A stretch of DNA of 54,408 bases from JAICWP01 sp035252015. GTDB taxonomy: Bacteria; Acidobacteriota; Terriglobia; Terriglobales; Acidobacteriaceae. Below, in pieces: positions 16,568 to 28,837 of this stretch. Location of the stretch: the NCBI GenBank assembly GCA_035252015.1, contig DATFDP010000143.1, positions 1-54,408 on the forward strand, read 5' to 3'. Every line of letters starts with the position of its first letter. The first letter of the stretch is position 1. The translations under genes and the position numbers were made by a program. A model generated the notes under the pieces. It saw only the letters and a program-made list of their open reading frames with translations. It had not been told where the DNA came from and ran no database searches.

Positions 16568-17434
16568 TCAGTCAGTGTTGGTCATGGTGATCACGCCCTG
16601 CGCGTCGCGATACACGCGCACCGGATCCCGGCTGGGCACGATGAACATTCCCGCTCCTGAGCCCGACTTGCCGCTCCAATATAAGCGGGTGATCTTCTTC
16701 ACGTAATTGCGTGTTTCGGAATACGGTGGCACGCCTGAATTGCGCATCACCGCGCCTACGCCAGCGTTGTAAGCCGCCAGGGTGAGCCGCACATCGCCAC
16801 CGAAGTTATCCAGCAGGTGCCGCAAATGGCGCACCCCGGCATCAACGTTCTGCTCCGGATCGAACGGGTTGGTGACGTTGAGCTGCCGTGCCGTTACCGG
16901 CATAAGCTGCATCAGTCCCATCGCTCCCGTGCGCGATACGGCATGCGGGTTAAAGTTGGACTCCACCTTAATGACCGCGCGCACCAGGTTGGGGTCCACG
17001 TTGTGGCGCGCGGCGGCCTGCTCAATAGCGGCGTTGATGTCCGCAGGTGCGGCAACTTCGCCCGTCGTGGAGGCTTTTGGCGCTGGAGCCGCGTTCAACA
17101 TACTGCGCACTTCCGCTGCCGCGGAACGTGCCGCCCGCATGGAGTAGTGGCTGGCTGACGGTACCGTCTTCCACCGATGTTCGGTCGTGCTCCAGTACAT
17201 CAGGCGGGCACCCGTGGCTTGGCTGGGCTGTGGACGCGGCGTCATCCGCCTTACTGGCGTAGCAACGTCGTTTTCATAAACGGTGCGACCGTTGCGCTGT
17301 ACTCCGACTATTTCGCCGGCGCTCACGTGGGAGTCAGAACCGGTGCCGGCCCGTAGTGATGGCGTAGTGAGAAGAAAGGAGATCGCGATTGCGGGAACTG
17401 CCATCAGGACAAAATGCAGGCGCTGGCGCATCAT
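16568..17434 (-). CDS. Lytic transglycosylase (SLT domain)
   Basis: 288 residues with a signal peptide (about 1-28). The SLT fold starts near residue 140: NVDPNLVRAVIKVESNFNP carries the catalytic Glu at about 157. GAMGLMQLMPVTA, NVDAGVRHLRHLL and LTLAAYNAG are the standard family I motifs, and YVKKITRLY closes the domain. It cleaves the glycan backbone of peptidoglycan. It is 41 bases upstream of the amidase gene on the same strand, so the two wall hydrolases probably form an operon. Confidence 0.9.
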   Translation of the reverse strand: MMRQRLHFVLMAVPAIAISFLLTTPSLRAGTGSDSHVSAGEIVGVQRNGRTVYENDVATPVRRMTPRPQPSQATGARLMYWSTTEHRWKTVPSASHYSMRAARSAAAEVRSMLNAAPAPKASTTGEVAAPADINAAIEQAAARHNVDPNLVRAVIKVESNFNPHAVSRTGAMGLMQLMPVTARQLNVTNPFDPEQNVDAGVRHLRHLLDNFGGDVRLTLAAYNAGVGAVMRNSGVPPYSETRNYVKKITRLYWSGKSGSGAGMFIVPSRDPVRVYRDAQGVITMTNTD

Positions 17435-17622
17435 CGGGTACGGCTTCCGCGAGGAAACACACCCCTTCGCTTACCTACCCTCAGCCTGACGGAGATTCAC
17501 CAGAGTACTTCGATTATAGGTCCACCTCCGGGGTCGAACAATCTGTCGGAGGGCCTTAGAACCACCAAAGTAATAGAGCTAAGTGACTGTGGTGCAGCGG
17601 GTTAACTGGTCTGGCATTATGC

Positions 17623-17796
17623 GGGTTGGCATTAGCAATCGGCATTCGGCCATTCGCATTTAGCAAATAGCACTTAGCATTTGGTCGACAGGGTTTTCGG
17701 CATGCTGGAATGCCGTTCAAGGGCTAAATGCTGATTGCTAAGTGCCAAGTGCTTGGGTTTAACAAATTACCAATTACAAATTAGTCGATTACAATT
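17623..17796. repeat. Word-built imperfect inverted repeat A (divergent gene boundary)
   Basis: The 376-base gap 17435-17810 between divergent genes holds this element. GCACTTAGC (17670-17678) pairs perfectly with GCTAAGTGC (17737-17745). Both arms contain further related words (GGCATTAGCAATCGGCATT, TTCGCATTTAGCAAATAGC, AAATGCTGATT). A second word cluster follows at 17761-17796, with AAATTACC, AATTACAAATTAG and GATTACAATT. The GCACTTAG word recurs in element B at 27481. I see no gene or clear promoter in the rest of the gap. Confidence 0.5.
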
Positions 17797-17810
17797 TCCA
17801 TCAGTCTCCC

Positions 17811-18926
17811 ATGAACTCCTTGGCTACCCCCCAGCGCCAGGCGCCAGACGCGGAAATGCTGTTTGGCTTCTGGTATCGCGCCCTGCCCAGCGAGCGCGTG
17901 CGGCACAATCGCCTGCAAAAGGCCATGCTGCTGGAAATCCCGCTGGTTGTTGGCCGCGATGCCCAGGGCCGTGCCTTCGCCCTCCGCGACGCCTGCCCCC
18001 ACCGCGGCATGCCTCTCTCCTATGGCGTTTTCGACGGCCGACAGCTGGAGTGCAGCTATCATGGCTGGAAATTTGACGCCCACACCGGGCAATGCCAGCT
18101 GATTCCATCACTTACGACCGATCAAAAGCTGCGTGTGGACCGAATTTACGCTGGCGCCATGGCCTGCGCCGAGCACGACGACTACATCTGGGTATTCGTC
18201 CCTGAGCCAGGGCCGACCGGCGCCGGCGCTACCAAAGCGGCAGAGCCGCCTATGCCCGCACCCCGTGTGCCCACATTTTCAGATAAATACAAGCTCGCCT
18301 ACCTGAGCGCGGAAATGCCGGTCAATGTGGACCACGGCATTATCGGACTGATGGATCCGGCGCACGGCCCCTTCGTGCACCAGGCCTGGTGGTGGCGCTC
18401 CCGCCACAGCATTCATGAGAAGCAGAAGGCATTTGAGCCCATACCCAATGGCTTCCGCATGAGCGCGCACACACCTTCTTCCAACAGCGCCCCTTATAAG
18501 CTGCTGCGCCTCTACGCCGCAGCCGACTCCATTACCACCACCATTGATTTCGTACTTCCCAACCTGCGCTCCGAGACCATCCGGGCCGGGAAGTACTGGT
18601 TTGCCAGCCTGACCACCGTCACCCCCATCACCCGCAGCCGCTGCCGCATTGATGTGGTGGCCGCCTGGAACATATTTCGCTGGCTGCCGTTTGGCCCCGA
18701 ACTACTCAAGTTTGTGTTTGCCAAGTTCGTGGAGCAGGATCGCCGCACCATGGAGTTGCAGGCCGAAGGCTTGAAACACGATCCGCACTTGATGCTGATA
18801 GATGACGCCGACCGCCCCGCCAAATGGTACTTCCAGCTCAAGCAGGCCTATATGGACGCCCACCGCAACGGCGGTGAGATGCGCCATCCCATGACTGGGC
18901 CAGTTACCCTGAAGTGGCGTAGTTGA
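17811..18926 (+). CDS. Rieske [2Fe-2S] oxygenase alpha subunit
   Basis: 371 residues, cytoplasmic. The Rieske cluster ligands are CPHRG (about 62-66) and CSYHGW (about 82-87). The mononuclear iron site of the catalytic domain is visible as DPAHGPFVH near residue 181, the D-x2-H-x4-H pattern. The layout resembles the pheophorbide-a oxygenase/aromatic-ring hydroxylase group. No reductase or ferredoxin gene is adjacent, so the electron donor must come from elsewhere. The substrate is unknown. The neighbouring genes give no pathway context. Confidence 0.85.
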   Translation: MNSLATPQRQAPDAEMLFGFWYRALPSERVRHNRLQKAMLLEIPLVVGRDAQGRAFALRDACPHRGMPLSYGVFDGRQLECSYHGWKFDAHTGQCQLIPSLTTDQKLRVDRIYAGAMACAEHDDYIWVFVPEPGPTGAGATKAAEPPMPAPRVPTFSDKYKLAYLSAEMPVNVDHGIIGLMDPAHGPFVHQAWWWRSRHSIHEKQKAFEPIPNGFRMSAHTPSSNSAPYKLLRLYAAADSITTTIDFVLPNLRSETIRAGKYWFASLTTVTPITRSRCRIDVVAAWNIFRWLPFGPELLKFVFAKFVEQDRRTMELQAEGLKHDPHLMLIDDADRPAKWYFQLKQAYMDAHRNGGEMRHPMTGPVTLKWRS

Positions 18927-18934
18927 GGGGTAAT

Positions 18935-19336
18935 TCAGGCTGGTGATGCCAACTTCTGCGTTTCTTCCTCGTCTTCTCCAACCAAGTAGCTAAGGGCTTG
19001 CTCACGTGTGTGGAAGGTGGGCAGATCACGCACGGAGAACGACCGCATGGCGTCCATGAACGCCTTGGGAATGTTGTTCTTTACCACCCAAGCGGAGCGT
19101 TTGAGGTAGGGTCGGTCAAATACAATGCCCTTCTTCAAGGCCTCCAGCGCATAGCGATCAACCTGAGCGCCGGTGAAGTCACCAAGAATCAGCAGGGAGC
19201 CGCGCGGTTCGGTGCTCACGAAGCTGGGTAGCAGGATGGAAATAGCGGCGATTTGGTGGGGGGTACAATCGGTGCAATCCACCAGCAAAATCCGCTTGCC
19301 ACGGTGATCAATGAAGCGAATACGATCGCCGTTCAT
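18935..19336 (-). CDS. STAS/SpoIIAA-like small protein
   Basis: 133 residues, cytoplasmic. Alternating strands and helices (KRILLVDCTDCT, GSLLILGDFTGAQVDRYALEALK, RSAWVVKNNIPKAFMDAMRSF, LPTFHTREQALSYLV) resemble SpoIIAA-like STAS-fold proteins found in Acidobacteriota. A CTDC pair of cysteines sits at about 21-24. The family role (anti-anti-sigma or lipid binding) is not established here. It converges on the Rieske gene with an 8-base gap. Confidence 0.5.
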   Translation of the reverse strand: MNGDRIRFIDHRGKRILLVDCTDCTPHQIAAISILLPSFVSTEPRGSLLILGDFTGAQVDRYALEALKKGIVFDRPYLKRSAWVVKNNIPKAFMDAMRSFSVRDLPTFHTREQALSYLVGEDEEETQKLASPA

Positions 19337-19480
19337 GTGGCCTCCCCGAGCCCCCGAATTTCAGGCTATATACAACGTTTGGCCAGCCAAGTCCAGACAA
19401 CTTCATTCTGTTCGGGGATTCCGAACATGATCTTTACAATCCAGCTGAGCAGCCACCCAAGTGGGGAGCCCGGACGTTGG

Positions 19481-22375
<2,895 letters not shown>

Positions 22376-22441
22376 GGGAGATGCAGTTATTCTAGCATCC
22401 GATATTTCTCTTCACCGCGAAAGAGGCCGCTGCCAATTTTT

Positions 22442-22566
22442 TTACCGCCAAGACATCGAGTTCGCCGAGAAGGCCAGTTCAAGTCACGAGATTAGCAACA
22501 CACGAGCTTCATTCGAATTGAAAACCTGCATGGGCCTTCTTCGTGATCCCGGCGTCTTTGCGGTGG
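22442..22566. repeat. Word-built imperfect inverted repeat G (alaS-recX boundary)
   Basis: The 34-base arm 22442-22475 and the arm 22533-22566 are reverse complements at 24 of 34 positions, with 57 bases between. The words are of the type ACCGCxAAGAC and GAGAAGGCC on the left and GGCCTTCTTCG and GTCTTTGCGG on the right. The element fills most of the 200-base gap between recX and alaS. Confidence 0.5.
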
Positions 22567-22575
22567 ATTCGGGTT

Positions 22576-23112
22576 TTACGGGGTAGGCTCGCTCTCCAGT
22601 GCGGTCAACACATCTTCGTCCACGTCCCATTTCTTCAGGATTGCCACGATCACCCTGGTCGTGAATCCGGCACGGGCCAGAGTGCGGAAGATGCGTGCCG
22701 CCTGCTTCTGGTCGGCGGGCTTTTGCTGGCGCTTGCGGCGCAGGAAGGCACGCGCCAGTTGCTCGTCGTTTACCTCGGAGTAGGCGCTGCCAACCGCTTT
22801 CTCGATCACCTCGCCGTGCACGCCCCGGCTTTTCAGATCGGAGATAACCCGCAGGCGTCCGAATTTCTCATTGTCCCGCCTGTAGGACGAATAGGCGCTG
22901 GCGTACTGGGCGTCATTTAGGTAGCGCTGGTCTTTAAGTCGGCTGACCACCGCCTCAACCAGGGCTTCGCCGCCGGCGCCCTCAGCCACGCGCTGGCGCA
23001 GCAGGCGCTTCAGTTCCGCTACCGAGCGCATGCGCCGTCCCAGCGCGCCCACCGCGTACTCGTAAAGCGCGGTCTCGTTGGTGATTTTCTTTTTGGCGCG
23101 GGAGAAGCCCAT
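22576..23112 (-). CDS. recX: Regulatory protein RecX
   Basis: 178 residues from the ATG at 23112. Three tandem three-helix RecX repeats are visible: ALYEYAVGALGRRMRSVAELKRLLRQ, LVEAVVSRLKDQRYLNDAQYASAYS, and RVISDLKSRGVHGEVIEKAV, ending with RTLARAGFTTRVIVAILKKW. RecX binds RecA filaments and limits recombination. An ATG-less extension upstream is open but lacks family sequence. recA is not in the window. Confidence 0.85.
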   Translation of the reverse strand: MGFSRAKKKITNETALYEYAVGALGRRMRSVAELKRLLRQRVAEGAGGEALVEAVVSRLKDQRYLNDAQYASAYSSYRRDNEKFGRLRVISDLKSRGVHGEVIEKAVGSAYSEVNDEQLARAFLRRKRQQKPADQKQAARIFRTLARAGFTTRVIVAILKKWDVDEDVLTALESEPTP

Positions 23113-23230
23113 ACAACAAGGGTAGCGCAGATGCAGCGCCGCCGTCGCGACGCCCTGATGGCCTGCACAGAGCCGGCGGCTCAACCTCAATGGCTAAGAG
23201 CAGGAGGTCGGAGGGGAGCCGGGTTCGTGG

Positions 23231-25063
23231 TTAGTAGCGACCGCTTTCGACGGTGGCAGCCACATCGGCGGGCACGTCAACGCTCGCGAGCGGCCGAGGC
23301 GTAGGCTGGGGAGTGGCTGGCGCGCCGGATTCGAGGTCACCGCGGTGAAATACGGTGGTCAACGCGGCCACTGCTTTGGGGTCGAAGCGCTTGCCGGCGA
23401 GAGAGCTGATAATGCGCACTGCATAGGCGTGGTCATGCGCCGCCTGGTAGGGGCGATTGGTAGTGATGGCATCGAAGGTATCGGCCACGGAGATGATGCG
23501 CGCCATGAGCGGGATTTGGTCGCCTTTCAGGCCGTAGGGGTAACCACGGCCATCGAGCGATTCGTGGTGCAGTTCGATGCCGGGAAGCATCTCCGCCAGC
23601 TGTTTGACCGGGCGCAGGATATTGGCGCCTTTGGTGGTGTGTGTCTTCATGATCTCGTACTCTTCCGGAGTGAGAGCGCCCGGCTTTTTGAGCACGCGGT
23701 CTTCAATGCCGATTTTGCCCACATCATGCAACTGGGCCGAAATGCGAACCTTTTCGATGAACTCGTTTTCCAGGCCCATTTCCGTGGCCAGCAGGACGGA
23801 GTAACGCGTAACCCGGTCAGAGTGGCCACGGGTGTAGGGGTCCTTTTCGTCGACCGCGCCGGCGAGCATCTGGATGGAGTTCAAGAACAACGCGCGATTC
23901 TCTTCGGCGGCGCGCTTCAGGTCGTCAATGAAGCGTTCCAGATCGTCCGACATGGTGTTGAAGGTCTGGGCCAGTTCGCCGATCTCAGTGCGGCTGCGAA
24001 GTTGCACGCGCTGCGAGAAATCGCCGCGCGCGATGGCACGGCTGGTGTCGGTTAACACCTGAATGGGATGCGTTATTTTGCGCGCCGCAAAGCTGCTGAT
24101 GCCCACGCTCATGAGGACAGCCAGCAGTGCCAGCAGGCCGGCGGTACGCTGCATTTCGAAAATGCCGCGGTAGGCCTCATTCTGCGGCTTCTGGGCAATG
24201 ACCGCCCATTCCAGCGAGGGCACAGGGCTGTAGGTGCCCAGCATGGATTGGCTCTGGTGGCCGTTGGAAATCTTGAACTCCTTGGTGGCCACGAATTGCG
24301 CCTTACCGCCCTGCTCGACAAAGTTTTTTACGATTTCTAGGTTGGTCATTTCCTGGCCCGTGGCGTATTCAGGCTTGACGCCGGCCACCAGGCGTCCTTG
24401 GCGATCAACCACATACGTGTCCAAGCCGCCGGTGCTCACTTCCTTCATACGGAGAATAAGGAACTGCAGATCCACCACAGCGCCCAGCATGCCAATGAAG
24501 TGGCCGCCCGCCATGATAGGCGTGCTGATCAGCATGACTGTGCGCGAGGTCTTGCCACCGTAGGCGGTGAGAGCGTCGCCGTTGTAGATACGTCCATCGC
24601 GAGCGGCAGAGAAAGAGCGCTCCAGTTCGCGTTGCAGGAAAGCGTCAGGCGCGATGCGTCCTGCCGAAATGCCCTTGGCCTCATTGTTGAGCAGCGTGGC
24701 GTAGACCAGGTTGTCGGAGGAAGAGACGAAGTTTTCCACCAGGGCGCGCAGTTCAGGGGCGCTTACGTGATTACCACTCAGGTCGCCGCCACTGGCGATT
24801 TGGATGGCCGAGGACAGGTTGTTGAGCATTAGGCGCACGGTGGCCTGGCGCTCGGAAATGTTATCGGCCAGCGAGCGGGTAATGGTGTTCTGCAACATCA
24901 TTTCGTTGGTCTTGAGCCGGTCCCGGTTCATCGCAATCATCTGCTGCGAATAGAAATACATGGGGACCACGCTGACCAGCATGAGCACACTGAGAATGAG
25001 GTACAGGATGGGAATACGCGCGGGAATAGGTAGTCGCTTGAACAAGGAATCCCTGCTCGTCAC
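23231..25063 (-). CDS. Membrane-bound HD-GYP c-di-GMP phosphodiesterase with Cache and HAMP domains
   Basis: 610 residues, GTG start at 25063. The order is: membrane segment at about 17-38; a periplasmic Cache-type sensor (about 45-300, with DTYVVDRQGRLVAG); a second membrane segment at about 308-330; HAMP (about 330-380, THPIQVLTDTSRAIARGDF); then HD-GYP (about 395-580). The HD signature is GHSDRVTRYS and LHDVGKIG (about 443), and the GYP signature is HHESLDGRGYP (about 496-506). It hydrolyses cyclic di-GMP in response to an extracellular ligand. The GGDEF cyclase at 52935-54194 could be a counterpart, though they are far apart. Confidence 0.92.
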   Translation of the reverse strand: MTSRDSLFKRLPIPARIPILYLILSVLMLVSVVPMYFYSQQMIAMNRDRLKTNEMMLQNTITRSLADNISERQATVRLMLNNLSSAIQIASGGDLSGNHVSAPELRALVENFVSSSDNLVYATLLNNEAKGISAGRIAPDAFLQRELERSFSAARDGRIYNGDALTAYGGKTSRTVMLISTPIMAGGHFIGMLGAVVDLQFLILRMKEVSTGGLDTYVVDRQGRLVAGVKPEYATGQEMTNLEIVKNFVEQGGKAQFVATKEFKISNGHQSQSMLGTYSPVPSLEWAVIAQKPQNEAYRGIFEMQRTAGLLALLAVLMSVGISSFAARKITHPIQVLTDTSRAIARGDFSQRVQLRSRTEIGELAQTFNTMSDDLERFIDDLKRAAEENRALFLNSIQMLAGAVDEKDPYTRGHSDRVTRYSVLLATEMGLENEFIEKVRISAQLHDVGKIGIEDRVLKKPGALTPEEYEIMKTHTTKGANILRPVKQLAEMLPGIELHHESLDGRGYPYGLKGDQIPLMARIISVADTFDAITTNRPYQAAHDHAYAVRIISSLAGKRFDPKAVAALTTVFHRGDLESGAPATPQPTPRPLASVDVPADVAATVESGRY

Positions 25064-25193
25064 ACAGCTATGCTCTGTTTGGGGGGAGCCTGAGAAATTT
25101 TACTGTGAGGAAGGGGGGAAGGAGAGTAAACGGGGGTACAGGGGCAGTTACGAAAGTACCGATAGCTGGGTACTATGCTGCGAGCGACGCATC

Positions 25194-26234
25194 TCAGCCG
25201 TTGGCACTGTTGCGATACAGGCCAACTTCGCTAGTAGCGCGCCGAGTCATGAGCTCGTGGATAGCATCGCGGGGGGATTTGTCTCGGTGCAGGATGGCGT
25301 GAACTTGCTGAGTGATGGGCATTTCCACGCCGTATTTTTGCGCTAGGCCGACCGCAGCATTGGTGGTGAGCACGCCTTCGGCGACCATGCCGTGCATCCC
25401 GGCCACCACATCGGCAAGTTTGCGCCCCCGACCGAGTTCTACCCCCACCGAGCGGTTACGGGAGAGTTCGCCGGTGCAGGTAAGGACGAGGTCACCCAAT
25501 CCAGCCAGGCCAGCCATGGTTTCGCGATAGCCGCCGCAAGCCACTACCAGGCGGGTGATTTCCGCCAGCCCACGGGTGATGAGCGCGGCTATGGAGTTGT
25601 GACCTAAACCCAAGCCGTCGCACATGCCTGCGGCGATGGCAATGATGTTCTTGAGTGCGCCCCCCAGTTCAACCCCCACCACATCTTCGCTGGTATAGAC
25701 GCGGAAGGCGGGGTCGCTGAATTCGCGCTGCACGGATTGCCCAAGATCGCCGTCGCGTGAGGCGATGGTAATGGCCGTCGGATCGCCGCGCGCTACCTCG
25801 CGGGCGAAGGAAGGTCCGCTAAGGGCGCCCAGACGCGGGTGAAAGCCGGCGAGTTCCTGGACAACATCGGCGATGACTTCGGTCATGCGCGACAGGGTGT
25901 CGTTCTCAACACCCTTGGTGGCGCTTACGAAGAGCATTTCCGGACGGACCAGAGGCGCCATTTCGCGAAAAAGCCGCCGGCAGTGATGCGAGGGCATGAC
26001 GCTGACCACCAGTTCAGCCCCGGCCAGCGCCTCTTCCAGCTTGTTCGTGATGATGACGGTTTCAGGAACGGAATAGCCTGGCAAGAACAGTTCGTTTACG
26101 CGACGGGCGGCTATGGAGTCGCAAACTTCACGTTCGTAGGCCCAGAGGCGAACGGCATGTAGCCGCTTGCGGCCGAGGACAATGGACAGGGCAGTGCCCC
26201 AGGCGCCAGCGCCAATCACAGCGATGTCGCTCAC
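25194..26234 (-). CDS. gpsA: Glycerol-3-phosphate dehydrogenase [NAD(P)+]
   Basis: 346 residues, GTG start. The N-terminal nucleotide fold shows IGAGAWGTALSIVL. VVSVMPSHHCR, FVSATKGVEN and LSGPSFAREVARGDPTA follow, with catalytic-lysine context ELGGALKNIIAIAAGMCDGLGLGHNS and TRGLAEITRL. It reduces dihydroxyacetone phosphate to sn-glycerol-3-phosphate for phospholipid synthesis in the cytoplasm. It lies 13 bases after plsY on the same strand, the enzyme that uses its product. Confidence 0.96.
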   Translation of the reverse strand: MSDIAVIGAGAWGTALSIVLGRKRLHAVRLWAYEREVCDSIAARRVNELFLPGYSVPETVIITNKLEEALAGAELVVSVMPSHHCRRLFREMAPLVRPEMLFVSATKGVENDTLSRMTEVIADVVQELAGFHPRLGALSGPSFAREVARGDPTAITIASRDGDLGQSVQREFSDPAFRVYTSEDVVGVELGGALKNIIAIAAGMCDGLGLGHNSIAALITRGLAEITRLVVACGGYRETMAGLAGLGDLVLTCTGELSRNRSVGVELGRGRKLADVVAGMHGMVAEGVLTTNAAVGLAQKYGVEMPITQQVHAILHRDKSPRDAIHELMTRRATSEVGLYRNSANG

Positions 26235-26247
26235 GCCCGATCTCCCT

Positions 26248-26883
26248 TCATCCGCGCCTCAGCGAAAAGCGGTGCTCAGTGCCGGCGAGCAGGCGGAAAA
26301 TATTCTGATAGTGTTTGGCGATGATGAGCAAGGATGCTGCCACGGCAGCGGCGAGGACGCTCCGCATCGGGAGTCCAGGCTGGACATACAGCAGGTAGAT
26401 CAATGCCGGCAATGCGGCAGCGGCGACGATGGAGCCTAGCGAGACGTAACGAAACAAAGCCACCAATGCGGCAAACACGCAAATCGCTATAAGCACCGCT
26501 TTGGGCACGATAGCTACGAAACCTCCAACACCAGTCGCCACACCTTTTCCGCCTCGGAACTTCAGCCACACGGGAAACATGTGGCCCAGGAGGGCGCAGA
26601 ATGCCGCCAGCGCCATAGCGGAGTACAAGTAGGGCAGGTTAATTCTGGGCGCCAGAGCCGAAGCACAAATCACAGCCAGGAAACCCTTGGCCGCATCGAG
26701 CACGAGTGTAAGAATGCCGAGGACGGGGGAGGACCGCGCAACATTGGTAGCGCCGATGTTGCCGCTCCCGGTGTCGCGTATGTCGGTCCCTCGAAATATT
26801 TTCACCAGTAGGTAACCAAAGGGAATTGACCCCAGCAGATATCCCAGCACCGCAACCACCGCGAGATAGGTGTGTGTAGACAT
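26248..26883 (-). CDS. plsY: Glycerol-3-phosphate acyltransferase PlsY
   Basis: 211 residues from the ATG at 26883, with AAGG 5 bases upstream. A GTG at 26895 would instead give a GTGA overlap with thpR. Five or more membrane segments. The PlsY motifs SIPFGYLL, DIRDTGSGNIGATNVAR and WLKFRGGKGVATGVG are intact. It transfers an acyl group from acyl phosphate to glycerol-3-phosphate at the inner membrane. The pairing with gpsA is a direct substrate-product link. Confidence 0.95.
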   Translation of the reverse strand: MSTHTYLAVVAVLGYLLGSIPFGYLLVKIFRGTDIRDTGSGNIGATNVARSSPVLGILTLVLDAAKGFLAVICASALAPRINLPYLYSAMALAAFCALLGHMFPVWLKFRGGKGVATGVGGFVAIVPKAVLIAICVFAALVALFRYVSLGSIVAAAALPALIYLLYVQPGLPMRSVLAAAVAASLLIIAKHYQNIFRLLAGTEHRFSLRRG

Positions 26884-26891
26884 ATCTGCCT

Positions 26892-27473
26892 TCACAAAAG
26901 CGGAAACCGCTGCAACTGCGTGTACTGCGATCCCGCAGGCGAGAGCTTGCTCTGATAGAGGAAGAACTCGCGGGCGGTCATTGTACCGAACTCGGGCGAA
27001 GGCAGAACGTTCAATTTTTCTTGAAGGCGCTGGAAGGCTCGATTGGAACGATCGTCGGAGCGGCGCTGCGGAGCCGCCGACTTGCCGCGCGCCAGGGTCA
27101 AATGCGGGCTGAAGTTGCGGCCTTCCGGTTTGATGCCAAGCGGTTCCAGCGTTTCCTCCACCAGGCGGGCGAGTTTGGCGAGATGCTCATCGGCATCCAC
27201 ACCTACCCAGAAAACGCGCGCGGAGCGCACAGTTGGAAAGAAACCGTACCCGTGGAAGTTGAGTGCGGTCGCCGGGGAGTGAATACCTGTGAGGGCATGT
27301 TTGATAGCGTCCAGTTTGCGGTCGGGCTGTTCACCGATGAACTTGAGGGTGAGATGCAACGACTCAGCACGCACCCAGCGGGCGTCGGCAGCGAACTCGC
27401 GCACGCCGTCTAGAAAGCGGGCGATGCGCTCGCGGATGGTGGCGTCAATATCGAGAGCGACAAAAAGACGCAT
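26892..27473 (-). CDS. thpR: RNA 2',3'-cyclic phosphodiesterase
   Basis: 193 residues. The two HxTx motifs of the 2H phosphoesterase superfamily are present: LHLTLKFIG near residue 41 and HLTLARGKS near residue 126. The opening RLFVALDID is typical of ThpR/LigT. It opens 2',3'-cyclic phosphates on RNA ends. It sits between cinA and plsY in the same minus-strand block, separated from cinA by repeat element B. Confidence 0.9.
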   Translation of the reverse strand: MRLFVALDIDATIRERIARFLDGVREFAADARWVRAESLHLTLKFIGEQPDRKLDAIKHALTGIHSPATALNFHGYGFFPTVRSARVFWVGVDADEHLAKLARLVEETLEPLGIKPEGRNFSPHLTLARGKSAAPQRRSDDRSNRAFQRLQEKLNVLPSPEFGTMTAREFFLYQSKLSPAGSQYTQLQRFPLL

Positions 27474-27478
27474 AGAAG

Positions 27479-27584
27479 CAGCACTTAGCGCTTCGCATTT
27501 GGCCGTTCGAGTTGTTGCGGGCCTGCCGATAATGTTCAGGGACTAAGTGCTAATGCTAAAGGCTAATTGCTAAAGGCAAGTGCC
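27479..27584. repeat. Word-built imperfect inverted repeat B (thpR-cinA boundary)
   Basis: AGCACTTAG (27480-27488) pairs perfectly with CTAAGTGCT (27543-27551). The right side continues with TAATGCTAAAGG and CTAATTGCTAAAGG, variants of the same word. The element fills the 113-base gap between thpR and cinA. The shared GCACTTAG word, together with GCATTTGG on the left, links it to element A. Confidence 0.5.
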
Positions 27585-27586
27585 GC

Positions 27587-28831
27587 TCACATCAGCTTCC
27601 GTCGCAACATATCCAACGCCTGCTGCGAGGCCCACCAGCGAACGCGTTCGCGGTCGCCGGGAAATTTACGTTCCACCACCTCTGTCGCCTCGCCATTCGA
27701 CAAGGCGTGAAATATCAGCCCTACCGGTTTTTCCTCCGTTCCGCCGGTAGGGCCGGCGATTCCCGTGACAGACAGTCCCCATGTGGCGCCACACTTCTTG
27801 CGAATGCCTTCCGCCATGGCAGCCGCGACCTGGCGGCTGACTGCGCCATGGGCGGCGATGACTGCCTTGGGCACATCGGCGAACTTGTGTTTCAATTCAT
27901 TGGAGTAAACCATGGCGCCTCCAAGGAAGTACCGTGAACTGCCGCTGACCGAGGTGATGCGCTCGCCGATGAGCCCTCCAGTGCAGGACTCAGCTACGGC
28001 AACGGTGGCGTTCCGCATCTGCAAATAGTAGCCGACAATCTGCTCCAGCGACTCGCCCTGGCGGGAAAAGACGTATTCGTCGAGCTCGTCTTCCAATTTT
28101 TCTGCCAGCTTGTCCACACGCTGCTGGGCTATGTCCAGGGAATCGGCCCGCGCCCGCAGGTGTATTTCGATTTCGCCGGCATAGGCAAGGATGGTGGTTT
28201 GCACGTTGGGATGGCGGCGGTAGATCGGCGCGATCCGATCATCAAGGTGGGACTCGCCCAGCATGGCTACCTTGAGCACGCGGCTGGCAATGAATGCGGC
28301 CGGCAGTTGCTGGCGCAGGCGCTCCAGGCACTGCTCCTCGAACAGCGGTTTCAGCTCGTGGGGCGGCCCAGGCAGAAGAATAATAATCTTTTCGTTTCCG
28401 TCGTAACTGCCGGTAATCCACTGCCCCGGCGCGGTGCCATTGCGGTTGATGAGGACGGTAGCGCCACGAATGATGTCCGCCTGCTTAGCGTTGTTTTCCG
28501 TGAACTTAAAGCCGCGCTTGGAAAAGCGCTTGCGCAGGGCCTCCACTATCGTGGGATCACGTTCCAGGCAGAGTTCCAGCGCATCAGCCACGGCCTCTCG
28601 CGTAAGGTCATCCTCCGTGGGCCCCAGTCCGCCCATCAGGATAACCAAGCCAGCGCGGCTTAGGGCGGTGCGCGTGATCTCCGCGATGTGCTCGCGGCTA
28701 TCGCCCACGATGGTCTTGAATGACACTTCTAGGCCAAGCTGGTTGAGCTTATCGGTGAGATAAAGGGAGTTGGTGTCCTGACGAAAAGCCGTCAGCAACT
28801 CCGAGCCCACAGCGATGATCTCAGCGTTCAT
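27587..28831 (-). CDS. cinA: CinA, nicotinamide-nucleotide amidohydrolase / ADP-ribose pyrophosphatase
   Basis: 414 residues, the usual full length. The N-terminal MoCF domain shows AEIIAVGSELLTAFRQDTNSLYL, GGLGPTEDDLTREAVA and NGTAPGQWI, with LLPGPPHELKPLFEE. The C-terminal PncC domain begins near residue 265 with VAVAESCTGGLIGERIT and carries SVTGIAGPTGGTEEKPVG. It recycles NMN and pyridine-nucleotide breakdown products. The historical competence link is not supported by anything here. Confidence 0.95.
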   Translation of the reverse strand: MNAEIIAVGSELLTAFRQDTNSLYLTDKLNQLGLEVSFKTIVGDSREHIAEITRTALSRAGLVILMGGLGPTEDDLTREAVADALELCLERDPTIVEALRKRFSKRGFKFTENNAKQADIIRGATVLINRNGTAPGQWITGSYDGNEKIIILLPGPPHELKPLFEEQCLERLRQQLPAAFIASRVLKVAMLGESHLDDRIAPIYRRHPNVQTTILAYAGEIEIHLRARADSLDIAQQRVDKLAEKLEDELDEYVFSRQGESLEQIVGYYLQMRNATVAVAESCTGGLIGERITSVSGSSRYFLGGAMVYSNELKHKFADVPKAVIAAHGAVSRQVAAAMAEGIRKKCGATWGLSVTGIAGPTGGTEEKPVGLIFHALSNGEATEVVERKFPGDRERVRWWASQQALDMLRRKLM

Positions 28832-28837
28832 ACAGAA